Positions 1-5,783 of a stretch of DNA of 6,094 bases are shown piece by piece. Under the pieces are notes generated by a model. The model was given only the letters and a program-made list of their open reading frames with translations. It searched no databases and was not told where the DNA came from. Made by a program: the position numbers and the translations under genes. The stretch is from CAYPUT01 sp046541715 (GTDB taxonomy: Bacteria; Spirochaetota; Spirochaetia; DSM-27196; PWMO01). The DNA lies in assembly GCA_046541715.1 (NCBI GenBank), contig JBKHCS010000154.1:1-6094 (forward strand). The letters run 5' to 3'. Position 1 is the first letter of the stretch. Every line of letters starts with the position of its first letter.

Positions 1-34
1 CCCCGGCCCCTGCCTGGTCTATCTACCGCCGTGT

Positions 35-43
35 TGCTATGCT
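35..43 (+). promoter_or_regulatory. Possible extended -10 promoter of thyX
   Basis: TGCTATGCT reads as an extended -10 (TG-n-TATGCT, four of six matches to TATAAT). No good -35 lies at the right distance; CTGGTC at 14-19 is poor. Transcription from here would start around 49-51, leaving almost no leader before the ATG at 53, which fits the lack of a clear ribosome binding site. This is a weak call: the motif is short, and an upstream gene could equally read through. Confidence 0.2.
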
Positions 44-52
44 CTTGGTGCG

Positions 53-955
53 ATGGCACACTGTATTGTTCCGGAAGCCGAAGAGATCCTCGACAAAGAG
101 TTCCCCGTTCTCGACAAGGGCTTCGTCCGTTTGGTTGACTACCTAGGGTCCGACCAGCGAATCGTCCAGTCCGCCCGGGTTTCCTACGGCGAAGGCACTA
201 AGAGCTTCCGGCAAGACCGGGGGCTTATCCACTACCTCTTGCGGAATGAGCACACCTCACCCTTCGAGCAGGTGGTGTTCACCTTCCATACCAAGATGCC
301 CATCTTCGTCGCCCGGCAGTGGGTCCGGCACCGGACCGCCCGGCTCAACGAGATATCCGGTCGCTACAGCATTCTCAAAGACGAGTTCTACCTCCCTGCA
401 GGGGAGGCAATCGCCCTCCAGAGCAGCGACAACAAGCAGGGGCGCACCGAAGAGCCGGTTCCACCGGAGACCCAAGAGGCGATTCGCCGGGTCCTCGAGG
501 AAGAGCAGCGCCGGGCCTACACCTCCTACTCCCGCCTCATCGACGACGGTCTCGCTCGGGAACTTGCCCGAATCAACTTGCCGGTAAGCATCTACACCGA
601 GTGGTACTGGCAGATCGACCTTCACAACCTCTTCCACTTCCTCAAGCTGCGCCTCGACGCCCATGCTCAGATGGAAATCCGGGCCTACGCCGAGGTTATG
701 CTCTCCCTGGTCCGGAAGGTGTGTCCCGTTGCGGTGGAAGCCTTCGAGGAACACACCCTCGGCGGTGTCTCGCTTTCGGCGAAGGAGTTGGAAGCGGTTC
801 AGAGGGCCCTCGGCGTTTCGCGGGAGGGCGGTTCGCCGGTCTCTCGGGCCGCGGAGGCCGCCGGGCTCACGGCCAAGGAGACCGAGCGGCTTCTGGCCAA
901 GTTAGACAGTCGAACCGGCGGGGACTCCGGCGGGGCGGCCCCGGAGGAATCATAG
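53..955 (+). CDS. thyX: Flavin-dependent thymidylate synthase ThyX
   Basis: Makes dTMP from dUMP in the cytoplasm, using methylenetetrahydrofolate as carbon donor and reduced FAD as hydride carrier; it replaces classical ThyA. The family signature RHRx7S is intact: R92-H93-R94 followed by S102 within RHRTARLNEISGRYS. Other family blocks are HTSPFEQ (67-73), which belongs to the flavin/dUMP site, and LARINLP (171-177) with HNLFHFLKLR and AQMEIR (191-210), which carry the dUMP-binding Arg and Asn residues. The core ends near residue 235. The remaining 65 residues are a tail absent from the shortest (about 220-residue) members, and residues 262-284 look helix-turn-helix-like. ATG at 53 is the only plausible start in this frame, since nothing upstream in the window offers ATG, GTG or TTG in frame; its Shine-Dalgarno is poor. 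The stop TAG touches the cutA ATG, so the two are probably co-transcribed. Function is firm; the role of the tail is unknown. Confidence 0.96.
   Translation: MAHCIVPEAEEILDKEFPVLDKGFVRLVDYLGSDQRIVQSARVSYGEGTKSFRQDRGLIHYLLRNEHTSPFEQVVFTFHTKMPIFVARQWVRHRTARLNEISGRYSILKDEFYLPAGEAIALQSSDNKQGRTEEPVPPETQEAIRRVLEEEQRRAYTSYSRLIDDGLARELARINLPVSIYTEWYWQIDLHNLFHFLKLRLDAHAQMEIRAYAEVMLSLVRKVCPVAVEAFEEHTLGGVSLSAKELEAVQRALGVSREGGSPVSRAAEAAGLTAKETERLLAKLDSRTGGDSGGAAPEES
943..947 (+). promoter_or_regulatory. Ribosome binding site of cutA
   Basis: GGAGG ends 8 nt before the cutA ATG. It lies within the last codons of thyX, supports the 956 start and suggests coupled translation of the two genes. Confidence 0.75.
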
Positions 956-1279
956 ATGTCCGATCATACTGAACCCGGCGTCGTCTTTGTCACGGCGCCG
1001 CCGGAGCACGGCGCTGTTATCGCCCGAGGCCTGGTCCAAAACCGATTGGCCGCCTGCGTACAGATCGTCGACCGGGTGACCAGCATCTACAAATGGAAAG
1101 GCACCCTAGAGGAAGAGCCCGAGGCCCTCCTCGTGGTCAAAACAACCCGAAAGCAGGTCCAGGCCATCTCTGCGTATCTCTACGATCATCATCCCTACGA
1201 CGTCCCTGAATGCGTATTCGTCCCGATAACCGCCGGAAGTGAAGCGTACTTATCGTGGTTAGGGAATGAAACCCTTTGA
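956..1279 (+). CDS. cutA: CutA divalent-cation tolerance protein
   Basis: A small trimeric cytoplasmic protein of the CutA1 family, linked genetically to copper and other divalent-metal tolerance; its biochemical role is unsettled. At 107 residues it has the normal family length. Conserved blocks are LAACVQI (31-37), SIYKWKG (43-49), a Glu-rich stretch leading to LLVVKT (58-63), HPYDVPE (79-85), and the terminal PI...YLSWL (90-102). The start ATG at 956 directly follows the thyX stop and has a strong ribosome binding site, GGAGG at 943-947, 8 nt upstream and inside the thyX coding sequence. The last 14 nt overlap the next gene. CutA is found in many unrelated contexts, so its presence here need not mean a link to the electron-transfer genes. 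Confidence 0.95.
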   Translation: MSDHTEPGVVFVTAPPEHGAVIARGLVQNRLAACVQIVDRVTSIYKWKGTLEEEPEALLVVKTTRKQVQAISAYLYDHHPYDVPECVFVPITAGSEAYLSWLGNETL

Positions 1280-1625
1280 TTACCTGGCCATCCTGGTGGC
1301 CGTTCTCGTCGTCGGAGGCTTCTCGCTCCGGGCGTACTCGGAATCCGAGGTCGGCAGCCAGGTTCGGATTCAAACGGCGACCACCGAGTTCGTCTATCCC
1401 CTTGACAGGAGCCTAAACCTCGAGGTCGAAGGCCCCTTGGGGATTACCCACGTGGAGATTCAAGACGGGCAGGTTCGGGTAACCGCGTCTCCCTGCCGGG
1501 AAAAGATCTGCATCGCCGCAGGGTGGGTCTCCCAATCCGGGGAGTGGATCGCCTGCCTTCCGAACCGGGTATTTCTCCGGGTCGAAGGTGGGGAGGACAC
1601 CGGCGTCGACGCCCAGACCTTCTAA
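1266..1625 (+). CDS. Membrane-anchored NusG-domain-II protein (EetA-like)
   Basis: A 119-residue protein with one N-terminal hydrophobic segment (about residues 7-22, an anchor or uncleaved signal) followed by a single NusG domain II-type beta domain (about 33-107), predicted outside the cytoplasm. The family hallmark is visible: a Cys pair in SPCREKICIAAGW (C77, C82, then G86-W87) and a later CLPN (C97-N100). It is not the transcription factor NusG: the NGN and KOW domains are absent. Stand-alone proteins of this type occur next to ApbE, Gx-transporter (EetB) and quinone genes, and in Listeria-type extracellular electron transfer loci the equivalent is EetA. Its exact activity is unknown; the three Cys suggest a disulfide or metal site, which is inference. 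The ATG at 1266 overlaps cutA by 14 nt and lacks a well-spaced Shine-Dalgarno, so coupling to cutA is likely. It converges on the apbE gene with an 8-nt gap. Confidence 0.85.
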   Translation: MKPFDYLAILVAVLVVGGFSLRAYSESEVGSQVRIQTATTEFVYPLDRSLNLEVEGPLGITHVEIQDGQVRVTASPCREKICIAAGWVSQSGEWIACLPNRVFLRVEGGEDTGVDAQTF

Positions 1626-1633
1626 GACGCGGC

Positions 1634-2686
1634 CTAGGACCCTGCGGGGGCCCGGATAACCTCGTAGCCGTCGGCCACTATGTCGATGGTCATTCCGGAG
1701 GTCAGGTAGACGGTGTCTTCGGTGACGAAGGCGGCTTCGACGGTGGGCAGGGTCTCGATAAGCCGGGTTCCCTCCTCGACACCGAGGACGAAGACCGCGG
1801 TCGACAGGGCGTCCGCGTCAATCGAGTCTTCCGCGAGGATGGTGACGCTCCGGAGCCCGTTTCGGGTCGGATACCCCGTCTCCGGGTCGATAATGTGGTG
1901 GTACCGGACCCCGTCGACCTCGAAGAACCGCTCGTAGTCCCCCGAGGTCACCACTGCCCCGGGGCCCGTTTCGACGACTCCGAGAAACTGTCCCCGCCGG
2001 GAGTCCGGATTCTGGATTCCGATTCGCCACAGGCTCCCGTCGGGCTTCTCCCCAATCGTTAGAATGTTGCCCCCGAAATCCAGCAGGGCCTGTCGGACGC
2101 CGTGTTCCCGGAGAATGCGCCGGGCCTCGTCGGCGGCGTAGCCCTTGGCGATACCCCCGACGTCGATACCCATTCCCTCCTCCTCAAAAGAGATGCTCCG
2201 GGTTTCCGGATCCAGGTGCACCTTCCGGTGGTCGACAAGGGCCCGGGTTTCTTCGATCCGCCGTTCCTGAGGAATTGCCGCGTCGGCGGTACCGAAGCCC
2301 CAGAGACGGACCAAGGGCCAGATCGACAGATCGAAGGCGCCGAAGGAGCTCTCGGAGTAGTCCTTGGCCGCCTCGATAACGAAGAAGGTGTCGTCTGATA
2401 CCGCGACCGGCGCTTCGTCGGCCATTCGGTTGACCTGCAAGAGCTCGGTGGTATCGTAGTCGTCCTCCGAGGTGCTCATCTTCTCTTCAATTTCCCGGAC
2501 CCGGGCGAAGACTTCGGCCACGGCGTCGGAAGCGGGCTCGTAAACGGTGACGCTAATTGTCGTGCCCAGGAGAAGCTCCGTTTCGGTGATCGAATCGCCC
2601 TCGGAGGGGCGACACCCCGCCATGATTAGAAGTAGTATTATAGAAAGAGCCCCGATCAGAGCCGGGTACTGTTTTGGTAGTTTCAC
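1634..2686 (-). CDS. apbE: FAD:protein FMN transferase, ApbE family lipoprotein (FmnB-like)
   Basis: Transfers FMN from FAD to a Thr or Ser of extracytosolic target proteins (Rnf/Nqr subunits, FMN-binding domain proteins, PplA). The 350 residues begin with a lipoprotein signal: a hydrophobic stretch, then IMAG-C25, so the mature protein is probably lipid-anchored outside the cytoplasmic membrane. Family motifs in order are GAFDLSIWPLVRLWGFG (116-132), DVGGIAKGYAAD (175-186), LLDFGGNI (201-208), TSGDYERFFEVDGVRYHHIIDP (247-268, FAD site), and DADALSTA (290-297), the Asp/Thr part of the Mg site. All look intact, so an active enzyme is expected. The start is GTG at 2684-2686: in-frame TAG and TAA stops lie just upstream, and the next Met (M22) would destroy the signal peptide. 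No Shine-Dalgarno is evident. It is transcribed divergently from the NDH-2 gene. No flavinylation target is visible in this window. Confidence 0.95.
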   Translation of the reverse strand: MKLPKQYPALIGALSIILLLIMAGCRPSEGDSITETELLLGTTISVTVYEPASDAVAEVFARVREIEEKMSTSEDDYDTTELLQVNRMADEAPVAVSDDTFFVIEAAKDYSESSFGAFDLSIWPLVRLWGFGTADAAIPQERRIEETRALVDHRKVHLDPETRSISFEEEGMGIDVGGIAKGYAADEARRILREHGVRQALLDFGGNILTIGEKPDGSLWRIGIQNPDSRRGQFLGVVETGPGAVVTSGDYERFFEVDGVRYHHIIDPETGYPTRNGLRSVTILAEDSIDADALSTAVFVLGVEEGTRLIETLPTVEAAFVTEDTVYLTSGMTIDIVADGYEVIRAPAGS

Positions 2687-2694
2687 TACTACAG

Positions 2695-2724
2695 ATTACT
2701 AACGAATGAGACCAAGAAGTTCAA
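2695..2724 (-). promoter_or_regulatory. Candidate promoter of apbE, near-leaderless
   Basis: Read on the minus strand, TTGAAC (2724-2719, four of six to TTGACA) is followed after 18 nt by AGTAAT (2700-2695, four of six to TATAAT). The predicted start of transcription lies within a few bases of the GTG start codon at 2686, so the message would have little or no leader. That agrees with the missing ribosome binding site. It is a motif-level call only. Confidence 0.3.
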
Positions 2725-2734
2725 TCGAGAAACC

Positions 2735-2764
2735 TTTACCGATTCGCTTCGAATATCGTAGAAT
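2735..2764 (+). promoter_or_regulatory. Candidate promoter of the NDH-2/polyprenyl synthase operon
   Basis: TTTACC (2735-2740) and TAGAAT (2759-2764, five of six to TATAAT) are separated by 18 nt. Transcription would begin near 2771, giving a leader of about a dozen bases that just holds the ribosome binding site. A short inverted repeat fills much of the spacer. The -10 is good; the -35 is mediocre. Confidence 0.4.
2742..2754. promoter_or_regulatory. Short inverted repeat, possible operator
   Basis: ATTCG-CTT-CGAAT is a perfect 5-bp inverted repeat with a 3-nt centre. It lies between the candidate -35 and -10 of the NDH-2 operon, where a bound repressor would block polymerase. It matches no regulator site I know (not Fnr or Rex). 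With arms this short, chance is a real alternative. Confidence 0.25.
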
Positions 2765-2772
2765 GGCGACTT

Positions 2773-2778
2773 AAGGAG
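2773..2778 (+). promoter_or_regulatory. Ribosome binding site of the NDH-2 gene
   Basis: AAGGAG lies 5 nt before the ATG at 2784. It is the strongest ribosome binding site in the window and fixes this start. Confidence 0.8.
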
Positions 2779-2783
2779 TAACC

Positions 2784-4745
2784 ATGGCCGAGACAACGAA
2801 GATTCTGGTTATGGGTGGCGGTTACGGAGGCGTAAAGGCTACCCAAGAGTTATACAAGCGCTACAAGAAGCGCGACGACGTCGAGATTACCCTGATCGAC
2901 AAGAATCCGTACCACACGCTCATGACCGAGCTTCACGAGGTCGCGGGACACCGAACGGAGCCGGAATCCGTTCAGGTCAGCTTCGCCAAGATATTCGGCG
3001 GAACCTCGGTGCGGGTTGTCGTAGACGAAATACAAACGATCAACTTTCAGGAAAACAAGGCGGTTTCGAAGGTATCCGAGTATCCCTACGACTATCTGGT
3101 AATCGGAGCCGGGGGAGAGCCGGAGTTTTTCGACATTCCCGGGGTCCAGCAGAACTCTTTCACCTGTTGGTCCTTAGAGGACGCCATCCGGATTCGGACC
3201 CACGTGGAAGAGATGTTCCGGGCGGCGGCGAAGGAGCCGGACGAGAACCGACGGCGCTCCCTTTTGACCTTCGCGATCGCCGGGGGCGGCTTTACCGGCG
3301 CCGAGCTCGCCGGGGAGCTTCTCGAGTGGAAGGACGTTCTCTGTCCTAAGTACCACATCGATTCGAACGAGGTCCGGGTGATCATCATCGAGATGATGGA
3401 TAGCATTCTGCCGATCTTCCCACCCAAACTCCGAAAAAAAGCGAGCGACTACCTTCGTAAGAAGGGCGCCGAGCTCTTGCTCAACGCACCGATAACCAAG
3501 GCGGAGCCCGGAAAAGTCATTATCGCAGACGAAGAAACCGTCGAGACCCACACCTTTATCTGGACCGCGGGTATCCATGGATCCGAGTTTACCTCCAAGA
3601 TCGACCTTACCAAGGGACAGTGCGCCCGAGGCGAAGACGCGGAAGCGTCGATCGAGGGAATCCACGGAATGGCCGGTTGTCACTTCGAGGAAGACGAGCG
3701 CTACGTCGTCGGTGAGCGGGGACGAATCCTCGTCGACGACCAGATGCGGTCGGTCGACTTCCCCAATGTCTACCTCTGCGGAGACATGATCTGGTACACC
3801 TACGACGAGAAGGTAGTGCCCCAGATCGTCGAAACGGCCCTCCAGAGCGCCGAAGTAGCGGCGCATAACGTTATCGCCGACATAGAGAAGAAGGAGCGGC
3901 AGAGCTTCAAGCCGAACTACCACGGCTTTATGGTCTCCCTCGGTGGACGCTGGGGCGTCGCCCACGTCCTCGGCATTTCCCTGACGGGGTTCTTCGCCAT
4001 GGGGTCGAAGCATCTCATCAACTTGCACTACCTCTTCGGCCTTGCGGGTATCAACGCCGTCTGGGGCTACATCCGGCACGAGTTCCTTACCATTAAGCAC
4101 CAACGCTCCTTCGTCGGAGGGCACTTTTCCTGGAAGATTCCGGTGTATTGGGCTCTGCCCCTCCGGCTTTTCCTCGGCGGGAAGTGGCTTGCAGAAGGCA
4201 TAAAGAAGGTTTCCGAAGGGTGGCTGAACCCCGGGGCCGAAGGACTGGCAAACGTCTGGACCGGCGCCATCTATCTGCCGGGAGTTACGTTCGAGGACGC
4301 CGCAGCCACGGCGACGGAAGCCGCCTCTTCGGCTACACCGGGAGCTAACGGCGCCGACGCGTACGGAGAAGCTCTCATCGAAGCGCTGGGTGCCTACACC
4401 TGGTTCGCCGAGAACGTCCTGAGCGCCTCGCCGCTACTGGCCTTCCTCCTTCAGGCTGCGGTTGTTCTGGCCCAGATTGGTATCGGTCTCGCGCTTATCG
4501 GCGGCTGTTTCACCTTCCTCGCGTCGCTTGCGTCCATCGGCATGGGGCTCATGTTTATCGCATCCGGCTGGGGAAACACTGAGTTACTCTGGTACATTGC
4601 CGCCGCTATCGTAATGCTCGGAGGAGCCGGACGGGGCTTCGGTCTCGACCACTGGCTTATGCCTGCACTCAAGCGATGGTGGAACCGGCGGACGATCGCA
4701 CTTAGGACAAAGCTGTATACCGGTGAACCAAGAATTAGGAACTAA
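2784..4745 (+). CDS. ndh: Type II NADH:quinone oxidoreductase with C-terminal DoxX-like membrane domain (Ndh2-like)
   Basis: A predicted membrane-bound flavoprotein that oxidises NADH and reduces quinone without pumping ions. Residues 6-16 form the FAD dinucleotide fold (GGGYGG, with acidic D39 at the strand end). Residues 163-178 are the second Rossmann motif (AIAGGGFTGAELAGEL) for NAD. WTAG (260-263), CGD (332-334) and PQIVETALQSAE (346-357) are the usual FAD/quinone-side blocks. Canonical NDH-2 is about 400-450 residues; this one has 653. An insertion of roughly 25-30 residues lies near 274-305 with C280 and C299. After residue 380 comes GGRWGVAHVLG, then a hydrophobic segment (411-430), RSFVGGHFSWKIP (441-453), and a domain with one helix near 453-472, an Ala/Ser/Thr-rich loop (about 500-530), and three helices (548-618) ending GGAGRGFGLDHWL, which resembles DoxX. 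This architecture recalls the Listeria-type Ndh2 used in extracellular electron transfer. It overlaps the next gene by 23 nt. Confidence 0.92.
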   Translation: MAETTKILVMGGGYGGVKATQELYKRYKKRDDVEITLIDKNPYHTLMTELHEVAGHRTEPESVQVSFAKIFGGTSVRVVVDEIQTINFQENKAVSKVSEYPYDYLVIGAGGEPEFFDIPGVQQNSFTCWSLEDAIRIRTHVEEMFRAAAKEPDENRRRSLLTFAIAGGGFTGAELAGELLEWKDVLCPKYHIDSNEVRVIIIEMMDSILPIFPPKLRKKASDYLRKKGAELLLNAPITKAEPGKVIIADEETVETHTFIWTAGIHGSEFTSKIDLTKGQCARGEDAEASIEGIHGMAGCHFEEDERYVVGERGRILVDDQMRSVDFPNVYLCGDMIWYTYDEKVVPQIVETALQSAEVAAHNVIADIEKKERQSFKPNYHGFMVSLGGRWGVAHVLGISLTGFFAMGSKHLINLHYLFGLAGINAVWGYIRHEFLTIKHQRSFVGGHFSWKIPVYWALPLRLFLGGKWLAEGIKKVSEGWLNPGAEGLANVWTGAIYLPGVTFEDAAATATEAASSATPGANGADAYGEALIEALGAYTWFAENVLSASPLLAFLLQAAVVLAQIGIGLALIGGCFTFLASLASIGMGLMFIASGWGNTELLWYIAAAIVMLGGAGRGFGLDHWLMPALKRWWNRRTIALRTKLYTGEPRIRN

Positions 4746-5781
4746 GAGCGCCGTCGGTCCCGGAGATCTCTGGGCACCCTTTCCCGCGGTGCAGGCGGAT
4801 CTGGACCGGGTACGACAGATTGTCGCAGAGCAGGCGCGAAGCGGCAGCAGCCGCCTCGACGAAGCCTTGCAGAACTTCGCAAGCCGGACCGGTAAGATGC
4901 TCCGGCCGGCGTTTCTTCTGCTGTCGGCCCGGTGCAACCCTCGGAGCTTCGTCAGGATGCGCCGGCGGTCCGCCGGCGGTGGGCGTCTCGAGCGCCCTTT
5001 GCAAGACCGCTTCTACTATCTCGCGGCGGCGGTGGAGTTGCTCCACCTTGCGACCCTTGTGCACGACGATGTCGTCGACCGGTCGCACAAGCGGCGGGGA
5101 GAGCCGACCTTAAACGCCCTCCACGGGGACCGCCACGCGGTCCTCATCGGCGACCTCCTCTTCGCCCGGTGCTTCGCGATCGTCGCAAACCACGCCACGA
5201 TGAAGAACGCTCAGGCGATGGCCGCGACGGTCTCTCGCATCTGCGACGGCGAGGTAGCGGAGTCGATCGACGATCGCGGGGTAATCCCGAGTACCCGGCG
5301 CTACATTCGCCGGGTAGTGGCCAAGACCGCCCTTCTCTTCGCTCTGAGCTTTCAGGTCGGAGCCGACGAGGCGGGTGCGGGGCAACAGCAGGTCCAGGCG
5401 TTCCGCCGGGCGGGTTATAACGTCGGTGTCGCCTTCCAGATCATGGACGATATACTCGATCTGACGGGTAACACGAAGGATCTCGGGAAGAGTACCGGGA
5501 GCGACCTCGTGCAGGGTGTCGTAACCCTCCCGGTCGTCCTCGCGATGCAAAACGACGCTTCGGGGCGCCTTCGGGAGGACGTTCACGCCGTTCTGACCGG
5601 GATTCGGGGCCCCGAAGGGGTCGCGGAGCAGGTCGCCGCGAACGGGGGAGTATCCCTTGCGAAGCAGCGGGCCATCGCCTACTCCAACCGCGCCATTGTC
5701 GAGGTGGGCCGCGTTTCGGCTACCCCTGCCCGGGGCGTTCTCGAGCGGGTGATCATTGATCTGACGTCGAGGGCCTTCTAA
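4723..5781 (+). CDS. Long-chain polyprenyl diphosphate synthase (DmkB-like)
   Basis: Trans-prenyltransferase that adds isopentenyl units to an allylic diphosphate, probably to make the isoprenoid tail of a quinone. The first Asp-rich motif is HDDVVD (114-119) and the second is DDILD (242-246); both are intact. GKMLRP (57-62) is the isopentenyl diphosphate site. A110 and T111, five and four residues before the first Asp motif, are small, which is typical of long-chain rather than C15-C20 enzymes; exact chain length cannot be read. Residues about 70-94 are Arg/Gly-rich and look like an insertion relative to the usual spacing, and hold a small DNA repeat. The start is GTG at 4723, 23 nt inside the NDH-2 gene and without a good ribosome binding site. 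The next in-frame candidate is GTG at 4789, also without one, so the N-terminus is uncertain by about 22 residues. Overlap with the NDH-2 suggests coupled expression of a dehydrogenase and its quinone supply. Confidence 0.93.
   Translation: MNQELGTKSAVGPGDLWAPFPAVQADLDRVRQIVAEQARSGSSRLDEALQNFASRTGKMLRPAFLLLSARCNPRSFVRMRRRSAGGGRLERPLQDRFYYLAAAVELLHLATLVHDDVVDRSHKRRGEPTLNALHGDRHAVLIGDLLFARCFAIVANHATMKNAQAMAATVSRICDGEVAESIDDRGVIPSTRRYIRRVVAKTALLFALSFQVGADEAGAGQQQVQAFRRAGYNVGVAFQIMDDILDLTGNTKDLGKSTGSDLVQGVVTLPVVLAMQNDASGRLREDVHAVLTGIRGPEGVAEQVAANGGVSLAKQRAIAYSNRAIVEVGRVSATPARGVLERVIIDLTSRAF
4960..4980 (+). repeat. Two direct copies of a 10-bp GC-rich unit
   Basis: CGCCGGCGGT occurs at 4960-4969 and again at 4971-4980, separated by one C (period 11). 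Because 11 is not a multiple of three, the copies are read differently, giving RRRS and AGGG. It lies inside the unusual Arg/Gly-rich stretch of the polyprenyl synthase. Confidence 0.8.
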
Positions 5782-5783
5782 GC

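Noticed and set aside
257..754. 165-codon open frame on the minus strand inside thyX
   Set aside because: It mirrors conserved ThyX coding sequence and shows no family motif of its own.
1602..1613. Perfect 12-bp palindrome GGCGTCGACGCC near the end of the EetA-like gene, considered as a terminator
   Set aside because: It has no loop and no T-run after it, and lies inside coding sequence, so it cannot form a normal intrinsic terminator.
1523..2062. 179-codon plus-strand open frame spanning the EetA-like gene end and apbE
   Set aside because: It runs in the wrong frame through the EetA-like gene and antisense to conserved ApbE motifs; the protein is low-complexity Gly/Arg/Asp-rich.
3174..4124. 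316-codon open frame on the minus strand inside the NDH-2 gene
   Set aside because: It is antisense to clear NDH-2 motifs, has no recognisable domain, and long antisense frames are common in GC-rich coding DNA.
4932..5420. Alternative plus-strand frame in the polyprenyl synthase, considered as evidence of a frameshift
   Set aside because: Both Asp-rich motifs and the GKMLRP motif are in one continuous frame, so no frameshift is needed; the alternative product is Arg/Pro-rich without motifs.
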